Shown one piece after another: positions 48,801 to 61,200 of a stretch of DNA of 64,000 nucleotides. The DNA is from Erigeron canadensis. Lineage: Eukaryota; Streptophyta; Magnoliopsida; Asterales; Asteraceae. Location of the stretch: assembly GCF_010389155.1 (NCBI RefSeq), contig NC_057765.1:45217559-45281558 (forward strand), in the 5' to 3' direction. Position numbers and translations under genes: made by a program. The stretch's first letter is position 1. The number at the start of each line of letters is the position of its first letter. A model generated the notes under the pieces. It had not been told where the DNA came from, did no database searches, and saw only the letters and a list, made by a program, of their open reading frames with translations.

Positions 48801-49847
48801 TCTCCCCAGGACAGGAAACTTGTTTGGGGAGCAGTCCCATACCGAGTGGGTCAAAGACAATCCTGACTATTTCGGAAACCTACACCCATATCCATGTCTA
48901 GATGATATATATATACGTTCGGGGACCCGTCCCAATCCTACGGGGTTGGGAATGTATATAGCTTCGGGGAAACGTCTTATGTGGTCCAAATTTATATGGC
49001 TTTGGGGAAAGGTCCCTATCCTATGGGGTCAAGTCTGAGCAACCATATTCCAACTTTGTTGATGACTTGTTTCGGGCACCACCGACATAACCTAACTATG
49101 CACCAATATATGAAACAACACAAGAGCAGGTGTTTGAGGCAGAGTTAGAGGTAGAGTCCCCGGACATTTGGGTTGGGTATGTTGCGGAACCGATGAATGC
49201 CAGGCTGTCCCAAGATTACGATTGGGTACTACGAGAGCTACCATCATACTTACGCCCGTACGTTGTCGGCGCAAAGGATGTCAAACGAGATGGGAATTGT
49301 GGATTCCGCGCTACCGCTGTTGCTTTGGGGCTAGATGAGGACTACGGTTCGGAGTGGGTTTGTACACAAATGCTCGCCGAGTTTGAATCAGACCTTGATT
49401 GGTATATGCGAATGTTAGGGCCCTCTGAGGGCACCCACATGTTAGAGGCGCTGCGAAGATCTTATTATACAAAATGGCGACCCAAGGACTATTGGATGAG
49501 TAAACTGTGGTTCCATATCCTCTTGGCCAATAAGCTGGGTATAATAATCAACTGCATAAGCCTACGTGACCCCCGCACAGTATTCCCAATGCATTGTGGC
49601 TTGGATGAACTAAGTTTGGAGCAACCGATAACTATTGCTCTCGTAAATGGCGAAAATCATTTTGTTGCAGTGGAATTATCAGGTGACTACCCAATGGTTT
49701 TACAAGAATCCTGAATGGGATTACTACGCAACCGGTCCAGCACGTGGAGTGGCATCAATGTACGCAAGTCGAGAACAACTATTTCAAGATTGGATGTATG
49801 CAAACTGCCCAAGAATACCACCTCGGCCTCCTATTGTTATAAATTGA
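45821..49847 (+). pseudogene. FAR1-like / MULE transposase / SWIM / OTU protease fusion (degenerate)
   Basis: Translation in shifting frames gives an ordered fusion. An N-terminal leader (MDSFEDIWADPENVR) precedes a FAR1-type DNA-binding region (GCPFTLEGRPG). The MULE transposase core follows (IDSAYKTNVYNMPLVEIVGV; LTDRELALMRA; CRFHIWQNI), then a SWIM-like Cys cluster (CGCKVRSSCGLPCACK, Cys replacing the usual His), two VPDLN..P motifs (48583 and 48652), and an OTU cysteine-protease domain with DGNC (49289-49300) and a late His in ENHFVAVEL. Introns fit at about 46432-46513, 48131-48207 and before 48583. Breaks are a frameshift near 46130, another near 46335, a solo LTR at 47404-48006, a TAA at 48468, frameshifts or stops around 49036-49130, and a frameshift near 49690. 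It is the transposon's own gene, no longer functional as written. Confidence 0.8.
47404..48006 (+). mobile_element. 603-bp solo LTR inserted in the transposase gene
   Basis: The insert begins TGATGATATACCC and ends TTTGATCAAACA, with the canonical TG...CA ends, and is flanked on both sides by ATGGG (47399-47403 and 48007-48011), a perfect 5-bp target duplication. Removing it with one ATGGG reconnects the MULE frame exactly (codons for ALDIM followed by GNEIVRLDK). A TATA box (CTATATAAATAGAGG, about 47758) shows plus orientation. No internal retroelement sequence remains. Superfamily undetermined. Confidence 0.9.
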
Positions 49848-50057
49848 ATTTATTAGATGATGTATATAGGTTGTATGTTTTTATAACGTGTATCAAAGAT
49901 ATATTATCTAGTTTAATCGATATTTTACAGACAAAACATCATAGTCAAATATACACTTATAATATGTTAATACATATTCTAATTAAGACAAGGGCTGAAA
50001 ATAACAATATAAAACTTAGATAGGAATAATACATAACTAAAATAATACATAAACTTT

Positions 50058-50410
50058 TTATCGGAAACCATCTTCAGCTTGCAATTTATAATATGTTGCA
50101 AAGTCGATTTTCTTGTCAATCAACTTTAACAATTTTTCAAGTTCGGAGGTTATTTCTTCGAAACTTAGTAATGTCGTTTCAAGATATTCACTATGCATTT
50201 CTTCACTTATAATGGTTTCGCGACCCTTTTCCCATATTCTTTGATTTTCTTCTTATGTTCGAGTTTTCGATGTTCCATAAGAACCTTACAATCATTAATT
50301 TTGTGGTAAAGTTGATAACCATCGTCTATATCCTCTTTACATTGCGCTTTTAATGCATGAAATGTTACCCTAGGAGGTGATGATGGTCCAGATGACGATG
50401 AAGAAGCCAT
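50058..50410 (-). pseudogene. small coiled-coil ORF convergent to the transposase gene
   Basis: From the ATG at 50410 the frame reads MASSSSSGPSSPPRV and a Lys/Glu-rich helix, then shifts by one base near 50220. In the new frame a second helical part (SEEMHSEYLETTLLSFEEIT) runs to a TAA at 50058-50060. Together about 117 codons of coiled-coil-like protein are visible. It faces the transposase-OTU gene tail to tail, as mudrB faces mudrA in maize MuDR; no sequence similarity to MURB is claimed. Family unknown. The frameshift makes the present copy probably inactive. Confidence 0.5.
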
Positions 50411-50587
50411 TCGATTTGTTGATAGATATGGTGATTGGTGGAAACTGGGTTAATGCCCGAAATATAGACAAAAATTGGTTGATGGCCGTATGTGAGTTTT
50501 TGTTGTTTGAGTGGTCCGGCTTCGACGGTGGGTTTAAGTAGGAAAATAAGTCCCACTGACATGACCCTGAAGTGACATATGTCAAGT

Positions 50588-50611
50588 ATTAGCGGTGACG
50601 TCGCCGCTAAT
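50588..50611. repeat. palindrome of the transposon-end family (middle copy)
   Basis: ATTAGCGGTGAC followed by its near-perfect reverse complement GTCGCCGCTAAT; one mismatch. The sequence to its left (GGTGGGTTTAAGTAGGAAAATA) resembles the stretch left of the 53733 palindrome (GGCTGGGTTTAAAAAGAAAA), so the two appear to be homologous right ends. Confidence 0.75.
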
Positions 50612-50740
50612 GGTGCCACGTGTCTCCTCGGAGACGGGGTCATGTCAGTGGATAAGGTTTATCTGATCAGCCGATGTGCCACGTGTCATCTATCATATCG
50701 AGGTTAGGGGTCATGTCACTCGATAACTTGTCACCTATGT

Positions 50741-51059
50741 AAACTTTAATATTTATGTAGAATAATCTTTATAAAAACATATACGTTAATACTTTAAAGT
50801 ATAATTATAAACTGTTCAGAAACACGAAATTATTATTGATCGTTGAATATATTAGGTTCTATTTTTATATAATTTTTAAGTTACTTTTTATGTATAAAAA
50901 ATAAGTGTATTTAAATGAAAGCATTATTTATGTATATAAAATAGTACATGAATAAAAAAAGATTATTTAACAGAATCAAACTTCAGTTAAACCAAGATTA
51001 CAAACATAAACGAAAAAGTTCGTAAAGAATACAAACTAATCACTATCACTATCCAAGCG
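50741..51059. other. AT-rich spacer inside the transposon complex
   Basis: No coding frame or repeat recognised. Confidence 0.4.
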
Positions 51060-52518
51060 CTGTGTGGGTAATGATTACGTGCTAGACCCGGCCTAGTCCC
51101 AAGGGCTCAACGGGGCAAAGAATTGATCCACGTTAAAGGCCGGCGACACGTTTCTAGATGGGTCGTCCTAGTCTTGGTGCTGCTGGGCTGGGGCCTCCAA
51201 AGGAGGTTCATCTATATCCACTGGGAGCTCGACATTTAATCTTCGTGTTCCCCTAACCATATGCCCAACCGCACGGGTATGTCCCGATCAAGGCCTTAAA
51301 ACGTCCAAAAATGTCTGCGTTGGCGGGGTGGGGTTGGGCAATTGGGAAAGTCTCTGATGGGTTTCAACAAGCTGGTTTTGTACCACATTAAATCATAAAC
51401 AAATAATTAAGTTAGTTATACTTAATAGAAATTTACAAAAAAAATTAAAAAATTAAGTGTTTTGCGAGAAGCTACATAAATGGGCCTAGCTCCTGGCTGC
51501 TCCGGCCCATCCTGTCTTGTGTGGGCCCGCAAAAAGAACTCAGGCGGGTCCTCACGTCGCTGCTCATTAGAACTCTGTATATACATCAATCAAAGTTATA
51601 TATATGTATGTGTATCTATATATATACATATACATATATGGATATAAATATATATACATAACTTACAGCGTATACAAATTCACGCTGAGCATATGACTGC
51701 CGACCGTGAGTACTGACAAGATTATCTTGTCCATTCCTGTTATTCGCGTTTCTTTGGGCAGCAAGCATCCGGTGATCCCTGGTCCAGTTATACAGTAGCC
51801 CCCTCCAGATATCTGCAGGCATTCCATACGGCGGAATACCCTCAAATTCAGCGATTCTCTGTAACCCATCCTTTTTGGTGAACCAAGTCTTCTTGAATTT
51901 TGATTTTTTATCCCTGTAGTTCTTCAGGGCATCCTGACGAATCATAAATAAAACGGCCTCTTGTAATGGGTGACCGTCTTCGTGATTTAGATACGGGTCC
52001 AAGTGAACCGTCTCTTCAATTTTGTAGTAAGAGTTAGCATCTACCATATTTTTTTAATAGCGTACTTAAATTGTAAAATATAATGTTTTATACCTGAAGC
52101 CAGAGAATAAGTCCATCCCTGATGGTTTGGGGCACCTGATCCCATGACTCATATGTATGTGGGACGGTAGCGACATATGTCCCTAAATAGCTCTTGTACC
52201 ATTTGGAGGTCGGACCAACAGTCTGCCACCTGCTTTCAGTGGTATCTAATCTAAGAGAAATACGTCGTTCACTATTCAGAAACTCCCGCTCCAGTTCATT
52301 GTTAGCAGCGACAACTCTCCCTGTGCTAATCCCTGCAAAACATAAATAAAGAACAAATATATATATATATATACACATGTCTATATATATCTATAATATA
52401 TATATATATATACATACATCTATATAAACTTATCGCCGGTACGCCTGCACCCCTATTCGGGATTCCACCCCCAATTTGGAGGGTCATTGCCACCATCTCC
52501 ACCATGAACGACAGCCAT
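51060..52518 (-). pseudogene. Ptta/En/Spm-like transposon protein (degenerate)
   Basis: Minus-strand pieces fit a plant Ptta/En/Spm (CACTA-associated) protein. These are a short N-terminal part from an ATG at 52518; an exon about 52332-52094 (WQTVGPTSKWYKSYLGTY, YESWDQVPQTIRDGLILWLQ); an exon about 52047-51660 (FKKTWFTKKDGLQRIAEFEG, QRNANNRNGQDNLVSTHGRQ); an exon about 51574-51470 (EQRREDPPEFFLRAHTRQDG); and a last part about 51400-51060. The last part carries in-frame stops (TGA after DVLRP, and TAG after QQHQD), and the exon junction near 52050 is unclear, so it is a pseudogene. These proteins lie next to TNP2-type transposases in CACTA elements; here no TNP2 frame is seen. Confidence 0.55.
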
Positions 52519-53730
52519 TTTAACCTATATAAGTTATACACAACATATAAAATAATAAAAACAATTATGATGGTTAAAAAAAGCGCAATTGAAATTAACA
52601 TATTATCAACTACATGAGCACATTTTTCCAACTTATTTTTTCAAACAATAATATTAACCTAATATCAACTAGATTAACAACGAGTCATTAACAATTACAA
52701 TCATACTAAAGTGTTTTCTAACATAATACTAACAATCATATTAACAATAATCATAAAATCAATAAAATTCATATAATTTATACCAATAATCATATATTAA
52801 CTATAATTTCTAAAAATCATATCATTTTTAACTATATTAACATTATTTTCTAACATAATACTAACAATCATATTAACAATAATCATAAAATCAATAAAAT
52901 TCATATAATTTATACCAATAATCATAAAGTAATTATAATTTCTAAAAATCACCTAATTTCTAACCATCATATCATTTTTAACTATGATAACATTGTGTTC
53001 TAACATAATACTAACAACTATATTAACAATAATCGTAAACTACCAAGAATTTCCAACAATCATATCCTACAAATTTCTTACAATCAAAGTAAATTTCTAA
53101 AAAATGATAATATAACATATTAAACACTAATTACAATCATAATAACTATAATAACTATAATAATAATCATATCCTACAAATTTTTTACAATCAAACTAAC
53201 AAACTTATAATTTCTAACTATAATACTATAACATTTCTATAACTAATAATAACATATATTAAAATATGTTAAAATAAAAACAACAATAACAAAATAAATG
53301 AGTGTTAGTAAACTTACAAAGATAAAGTCGGAAAAATGGGTCACCTGTAAACATGGTCGCCGGAAAACTGGATCGCCGGAAAACAGCCGCCGCTAATACC
53401 TCGTCTGAAAATTGGGGTGGGTGGCAGGATTTTTTGTCTGATATGGAGGGTGACGGGATAGATGGACGGAATATGGACCAAAAAAATGATCCGTTCGCCT
53501 GAAAACTTGCCGGAAAATGACCCTGGTCGCCACAAATTTGGTCTGAAATACACAGGGGCTGGCCGGATTGATGACATAGAGAATGAAGGGATAGATGGCT
53601 GGATTATGGACACAAAAAAGTTGATGGCCGGAATAAAAACACAAAAATGTAGATGGAGGGTGCATTTTTTTATTTTTTTGAATGATCTTCGTCTGGCTTG
53701 CGGCTGGGTTTAAAAAGAAAAATAGGGTTA
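52519..53730. other. upstream region of the Ptta-like pseudogene; AT-rich direct repeats
   Basis: Between about 52680 and 53260 an AT-rich sequence repeats blocks such as CTAACATAATACTAACAATC and AATAATCATAAAATCAATAA two or three times. From 53341 to 53700 the composition is GC-richer, with repeated CGCCGGAAAA words, probably a leader or promoter of the minus-strand gene. Open frames in both directions there have no recognisable domain. Confidence 0.45.
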
Positions 53731-53732
53731 AG

Positions 53733-53847
53733 TATTAGCGGCGACGTTGTCGCTAATAGTGTGGGGTCCAGGCACGTGAAACGGTCGTTGCAGTCTGCAG
53801 TCTGCGGTTAGGGTCCCACTATTAGCGGCGACGTCGCTACTAATACT
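53733..53847. repeat. right palindrome cluster
   Basis: Two palindromes of the same family, 53733-53758 and 53818-53847, are separated by GTGGGGTCC and GGGTCCCAC, repeating the self-pairing layout of the left cluster at 45257-45467. The first has half-site TATTAGCGGCGAC with one or two mismatches; the second has mismatches at GCTACTAAT. Confidence 0.8.
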
Positions 53848-53889
53848 CCTTGGTGGGTACCCCTTTTGCCCTGGTGGTGTTACGCGCCT

Positions 53890-54390
53890 CGTTTTTATTT
53901 TAATTTCTTGCAAATGGTACGTGTTGAAGCTCCATAATTACATGTTTTGCTTTAAATATTTTACTAACAATTTTACCTTACAATTGGTAATTATACTTGG
54001 GATATCACTATTTACTTTTACTCATACGATGACTAAATTAGAAATTTATGAAGTAAACATTTATCAGTTATTATATCATTTTTTTTTTTAAAAACTTTTT
54101 CGTAAGCTAAAACTTTGTGATTGATGTTAAGACTTGCAAATAGATCGAAATCCATTTGAGCTAGCTTAATAGGGAGTACTGTTTGTGTTAGCTTACCTTG
54201 ACTAGCTTACATTTATTAGCAAAAATATCAAGCAAGCTTAATTAATAAGCCAATTAATCTAAAATAGGTAGTACCTCAACATCCTTGGCTTTTATAAAAA
54301 TGATCTTTTGCTAAAAGCTAATAAGCCAAGCCAAATACCCAATAAGCTAATTACATAATTATATTTTGTGTTCATAATTAGCCTTAGCGA

Positions 54391-54464
<74 letters not shown>

Positions 54465-55041
54465 GTGAGATGAGATTCGATTACATAATCATGTTATAAC
54501 TTGGAAAGTGCACGTATTCTGTTTCAAATATACATCCATATATGTAAGTTTTCGGTTCATTTCAATATGACATTAGAAGCATTTTGGAATTTTGGATGTC
54601 CTTTTAGAAAAATAAACAATTATCTTCTGGGCTCTAAGAATAAAACGAGCTGAATTCTCAACTGCATTGTTTGATAGTCTTTATATTTGGAGTTGCATAC
54701 TTGGATAATCACTTAGGTTCTAGATAAAATAAAATAAGTATTAATGTAAAACAAATAAAACAATAGATCTTTATTCACTAAAAGTCATTGTAGATCATGA
54801 AAATCATCATACATTAATTTAATCATGATCTAAGGGTCAAGATCTTGTCTTATTTTTTTTTTTTACTTTAATACTTGTTTTATAATACTTAATCCCTAAT
54901 CAGTTATTATATGACAACTTTCAATTATTATATTTTAATAAAATAATTGACCCAATATGAAAAATCTTGGGATATTATTATTGACTAAATTAGAAGTAAA
55001 AACATTGTAATATTATTATATGACCATCTCATAATTAGTAA
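53890..55041. other. intergenic; no gene recognised
   Basis: AT-rich DNA with an (AC)n-(AT)n microsatellite at about 54390-54463 and otherwise no coding or repeat signal that I recognise. Confidence 0.5.
54390..54463. repeat. (AC)n(AT)n microsatellite
   Basis: A run of CA dinucleotides passes into about 30 TA dinucleotides. Confidence 0.9.
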
Positions 55042-55486
55042 TAAGATTTTAGACTCGTGTTCAATATTGGACACGGGGTTTACGCTATTACCAGTATTAG
55101 ATTTTCATACATTTAAGTCATAAAAGCTTGTAATTATGAAAATATACGGTTACAAGTGTTATACGTTGCAAATTGTAGTACCATAATCACATGTTCGTCA
55201 CTTTCATTATTAGCTGAGAAATATTGATGGAATTGTTTACCGTAATCATTCCACAAGGCACATGCTATAATAATTTCTCTATCATAGAATCTTTTGAAAC
55301 CAGTTTTACTCATAATGTGATATTATTATGAAAGATAATTAATATGTAAAATATAAACATACATGTGATCCTGTAGTTAACATTCAAGTATGTGTATTTG
55401 ATGATGATACGGGTCTATAATATAAATAGGTTTATTTCCAATCATCTGTTATATGATAATTAGATAACAATTATGATTGTTTATAT

Positions 55487-55824
55487 TTATACTATATTAA
55501 TAAACAAACCACCCTCTCCTTTTTCAACTCTTTACCTTTAAAATACCCAAATTACCCTTAATGTTCAACACATTCCTAAACCACACATTAAATCTACCCA
55601 ATATATACGTAAAATATTTTACACCCATATTTATCAAAACTATCTATCTCCTTAGTAATTAATTTAAATATTTCTACCTAATATCTTTATAATATTTTTA
55701 ATAACATTATATACAAAAGATACATATTTTAACCATAATATAACTACACTACCATTTACGTCAATTACTTTTAGAGTGATAACCACATCGTTACCACCAC
55801 CGCCACTACCGCCCATCTCATTCT
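55487..55824 (+). mobile_element. degraded Helitron-like insertion
   Basis: This block interrupts the alignment with the 16.9-kb sequence (GATTGTTTATATTT...ATAACAATTAGGACTC). It contains words shared with 43500-43818 (TCAATTACTTTTA, CACCACCGCCACTACCGCC) and begins ATACTATATTAATAAACAAA, a common Helitron 5' style. The CTAG terminus is no longer recognisable. Confidence 0.4.
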
Positions 55825-56088
55825 TTTATAACAATTAGGACTCTTTCATATAATACCCCGATATTTTTTTAGCTAAATTAGTAAATTAATAACTATAGAT
55901 AAATATATGTCAAACAGATAATCCCTGGCCTTAGAAGAAGCGTGATCAAAACCCAACTAAATTTCCGTACCTTGCGGCCCAAAATCCTGGATTTATAGTA
56001 AATATATATATATATATATATTACACCATCCGTAAATTCAATCGACACATTAGGAATACTCAAAAGAAAAATCAGAACAGGACGGTGG

Positions 56089-56731
56089 TAATTGTACACC
56101 AAACCGAGATTAGGTTTTGAAGAGGGGATGATGGGTGTTTTTGGTTGTTTGTTGGCGATTCCCCGAAGGTAGAGTGAATCTCTTTACGTCAATCGAATAT
56201 GATTGATATATGGCCAATTGAGATCGTGCCAATGATTATGGATCTGGTTGATTGTGTTTAGAATGCTTATGGAAGGATATTATCATATCCGATATCCAAG
56301 GATTCTTTTGCTTAATCATTGTAGGCTGTGGGAGGCTTTGGGACGGAGAGTCATCGTCCCGCCGCATGTTGCTGATATGTGAGGATATTATTGTAGGTTG
56401 CTAGAGCATCTCTTATAGAGAGAAGAGGACGTCCAGATATGTGTGTGTGTTTTCTGGAGAGGAGAAGAATGAGAATTTAGGTTTAGGTTCATCCATATAT
56501 ATAGGGATAGAAATCTTGGAGAATAAGCTTAGGGTTTTAGAGAATATTCTTGAAAATATGCCAGATCTGGTATTTAGGACGAGATAAGAGCAAATCTCTT
56601 TAATTTAGGCGGAAGAGATTGAGATAATCTATTCCATATTTACATAAGGCTTACAGCGGATACCTTCGTCACGCAGGGTTGGCTCTGTCACGAAGGTCGT
56701 GTTCCGTCACGAAGGGTGACATACAGCAACA
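56089..56731. mobile_element. 643-bp insertion with target duplication GGTGG (solo-LTR-like)
   Basis: GGTGG flanks the block on both sides (56084-56088 and 56732-56736). Copy 1 of the host LTR has a single uninterrupted AGGGTGGGTTGG at the equivalent place. The insert begins TAATTGTACACC and ends CAGCAACA, and carries a TATA-like CCATATATATAGGG near 56493. The size, 5-bp duplication and CA end fit a solo LTR of an unidentified family, with the initial TG possibly mutated. Confidence 0.6.
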
Positions 56732-58228
56732 GGTGGGTTGGAGCAGGGGAGGTTCTTCACAAAACTGTTGGAGTCTGAGGTAAAAACACACATCGAACTC
56801 GTGTATATAATTAGCATTTTGGTTATATATGTTTATTTTCGAGTCTCATCACCTGTGTTACATGAGTCAAAAATCGTTTTTGGAAATCACCACCCATATA
56901 TGGTGATAAGACGGAAGTTTTCGAGTCTTAAAATGCGTAACTTATAGTAGCTTTGGATCCGGAACTTATGTCCTTCGTGGAAGAGATAGATAGGCGATTC
57001 TGTTTGACATCGTGATCGTTTAAGGTACGGATTCTTGTTCGTGTAACTCATCGATACGTTAAAAGTCGGTTTGAATTCTCTGCATTCTTTCAGCTTTCAT
57101 CCGTGTGTTTCTGTTAGTTTCCATGTGTTCTGTTAGTGTGCCTCAATCTGGTTGCTAGTCTGTTGTATATCATCTTGCTTGGTCGGTTTTGGTTACTGTT
57201 TGGTGTCGAGGCTAAATTCTGATGTGGTTAGCTGAGTAATTTGTACGCATACGTATCTGTCTCGTTCCTTTGAAATATCAATGTTGAGGATTTTTTTGTG
57301 AGTTGATAAATGATTTACAAAACCTTTTAAATCCTCCCATTATTATAGCGACATCAGGTCATTTTTGTTCTAATATAGTCATGCATAGCTGCTTATTTTG
57401 GTTAAACAAAGATTCTGACTTTTCTTTCAAAACATTAAGAATACGAAATACTTTTGCAACTTGTACGTGGTACATAAGAAACTCATTTCTTGAAACTGTA
57501 GTGTGAGGTATGTTTTGATATATGTATGTTTACCCCGAGCTATGAACCACCTATGGCGTACCATAGCCATATCATTGGGGGCACCGATGGTGTAACACTA
57601 TCCATGGCAGTGTGATTAGTTCATGGCGTCTCTTTTTGTGTGCTTTTAAAAGCATTGGCCATTCTGTTAGGAGACGTATGAGTCGACTCTAGTTGTAGGT
57701 TCTGGTATGGTGGATGTTGTGTTGTGCCCGACACACCATTTCACATTTGTAGGGTACATTTGGATCTGCAGTCCATTGTACATATGTCTGACACTTGTTT
57801 ATCGGTTCATGTGACTGGGTATGCAAGTGTATGCGTTCTGTGTAGGAGCTCGATGGGTTTTGAAAATATGGAACTCTGAAATATAAGTATTTTGATAATG
57901 TTGGATATGAAAATGTGAAGCTTTGTAGGCTTTTTGATATCTTTGGATTTTGATATGTTCTGTTATTAATGTGAAAATATTTATTTGATCATATAGTTAT
58001 ATTATGTCTCGAATTAGCCTTATTTAAACTTACTTTAAATATTTGGTCCGTCAAGGTAATTTCAGTCGTTTCATTAGTTAAAGGATTTATTTAAAAATGT
58101 CTTGCCTCTTTTAGTTATTGTCATACATCATTCAATATCCGCGCACTGAGCTAGTCGCAGTTTTCTTTCTTTCCCTGGTAATCAAGGGGATTTTGGGCAA
58201 AGTGATGTGAGAGATATTGGAACCGGAT

Positions 58229-61200
58229 TGTAACAACCGTACTTTTAATATTATATATGTGCTAGTTAGGCTGTCTACGTTCCCGCAAGCCATAGTTATA
58301 CTTGAAGCTAGTAGGTAATGCCCCAAATTGGTAATCTAAAACTAATGATATGTAAAAGAATTTCCTAATGAAAATACCTCGGAACAAAATTTTTAGAGGT
58401 GATCAATCGATACGATAATAATAACTTAAGACTCGCAAATTGAGATACCAATCAAAATTCCTATGGAATGCCCAACAAATCAAAAATAAGACCAAATCAA
58501 GAGGATATGATCAGAATAAGTAAAATTTTCAACTAAAAATATAATTGGAAACATTATGTACGTAAAAGCGTCGAAAACTTAATAAGTAAGCATATAAGCT
58601 TAAAAATTAATACAAATTTACAACCAATGACCTATGTAACCAACTAAAAATACAAAAATATATCCACACACATAAATATACATGACATATATACATATGC
58701 ATATACTAGAATAAATAACCCACTAACATTACAAATAAACACAATATACTCTTACAAACTATATACTTACAACCTATACATATATACAAATATACCTACA
58801 ACATTTTCAAAAAAAAAAAAAGGAAAAACCCTCTAAATCCCCCTTAATGGCCGTTCCCCCCCTACCCACACACATACATCTCCTTTTCAAATTTTTGCAT
58901 GCCTTTTAGTCTTGGAACTCACCACAAACACATACTAAACACCACTTTACACACACAACTCATTTACTCTCTCAAAAACAACTTTTCTCTCCCTTTTCTC
59001 TCTTCATTTTCAGCAGCCAAGGAGCAAGGAAAACACCAACAAAATCAACCTTAATACTTGATAATAAAAAGGGTTTAAGTTAGGCTAAGCAAGGGTTTGA
59101 TTAGGCTAAGGTTTAAGGGTTGTTTTGAGGTTGAAACAAGGGTTATTGGAGGCTTTTTGGGTCACAAAAATCTGCATATTTTCATCATCAAAAAGTGTTC
59201 TTCAAGGGTATATATCTTCATCTCTTTATTAGATTAATCTTATTCTTGTTTATTAAAAAGGTTTTTATCAAAAGATTGTGTTTTCTTCATGTTTTCTTTT
59301 GAATATACACTTGATGAGGGCAAAGTTGATAGGATCTTTCTTTCCATGCTCATGCATGTTGAATCCATGAAGAAAGATCCAAGGATTCAACTAGTTTAAG
59401 ACCCAAAAGTGTGGATATAAGTTTAATAGTCGTTGATGTGATTTTTCTTTTGAAAGATGGCTATATTCATGCATATTATGAAAGTGATATTTCTGGAAAT
59501 ATTTATAAAAATATAGATTTCATTGATAAAGTGTTGGATCTATAAAAGCTAGCATCAAAAAGGTGATATGTGTTGATAGATTGTAAAGTAACTTTTTATA
59601 TAAAAAGATGAACATGATGTATAAATATTTGTATATATATTTCTGGAATATTTCATGAAAAATATATTTTTATGTTGATGGATTTTTGATAGTTAAAGCT
59701 TTATGTTAAAAAGTATTGATTTAAGTGCATATATGCTAGATTTAAGAAGGTTGGATTATTGTTTGGATTATGAGATGAAGCTAGGCTTGTCATAAGTGAA
59801 AAATGTGTTAAAATCAAAGTAAATATTCTGTAAAAATTATGGTGATAACAAAAATATGATTATGGAACCAAACAAGGCAAAATAGGCTTGAAATCGAAAA
59901 CCGAAAACTTGTTAAAATGCATTTTGAGCACACACATGCACCATAACTATATGACCATGAAAATGTGATGAACATATTGGAAATATGACATATTAAAAGT
60001 ATAAAACTCAAGTTATTTGATGCATGGCAAGAATAAGCTCAAAAATAGTCTTTTCGGGTCAAATAATCACCAACCGAAAGCACAAAATTGCACATAGCAC
60101 ACCACCACCACAATCACGACTTTGGTAATCAAAATATGATGGACATTCTGGACAAAATGAAATAAGAACAAAAATCCCTTTTGAAGCATTTAAATTGGTT
60201 GGGAAATGAGGCAAAAATCACTATTTCGGTAAACGATTTTATGTTTAAAAGTCCTCAAATTATAAGAACACAAGAGAGATTGAATGGTTACAAATTTTAT
60301 TTGATAAAAGTTGCCTAAAAAGTGCCTGGGATTTTAGACAAAAGCTCTTGTGATGATTTCTAAGTGTTTTTATAATTTAATGAATTTAAAAGGGATTTTA
60401 AGGAATAAATAAATCAATAACAAATTATATAAATAATGAACTTGGACAAAATCACATAAATAGGGTTAAAATAACTTAAACCTACTGGAGAAAATTAATT
60501 TCAAGGAAAGAACCAAGTTCTACATAATTTAAGAATAACTAACTAAGTTAAAAATCACTAATTAATCACTATTATTAAATAAATAAGTAATAAAGCTTAA
60601 ATAAATAAATGAATAAATAATATTACAAGTATAAAGACATAATACTCAGTAGATAATCAAAATATAATTATCTATGAATTTTAAAGGTAATTTAAGAACC
60701 TAAGAATAATTATAAGGAATTATTTAATTAATTAATGAATAAATGGAATAAATAATTAATTAAATAATAATAAATCAAGGAAATTAATATAAATCAGAAA
60801 ATATATTTTAAAAATCCAAAATACTACTGTACCAATATCAAATAATAGTACAAAGCAAAGTGTGCAAAAGAAATCTTGCGAATCAAAGCCGAATTACCGA
60901 AATTCCAACAAACGCGCAAAAACGCTTAACGCAAAAACTACTCTTACCATCAATCCCAATTTAACCAAACATCTTGAACATCATAATGCACTTTGATTCC
61001 ATAATTAAGTAACAACCAAAGATAGGCAAGCCTACTAGCATAAATCTCATGATCTAGTTCACTAGTTCATGTAATACGCACTTACGTTGTGTATATTTGA
61101 ATACCATGGTTTAGGCTTGCTTGGGGAACGACATCGCTAGGCACACATCTCGTATTTGATCAGCCCCCTTTACTCTCAAATCAAGTGAGTCATAGCCCCC

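Larger units (their letters stand above)
45236..50740. mobile_element. degenerate Mutator-like (MULE) transposon carrying a FAR1-MULE-OTU gene
   Basis: This block contains the transposase-OTU pseudogene (plus), a convergent small coiled-coil ORF (minus), and palindrome clusters at both sides (45257-45467 and 50588-50611). At the right side GTGCCACGTGTC occurs twice in about 70-bp direct repeats. The extreme left reads GGGTAACACAACCTCACC; a related inverted sequence (GCGTAACACCACC) occurs only at 53880, so the outer element may extend to about 53886. No 8-11-bp target duplication was identified, and both borders are approximate. Confidence 0.5.
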
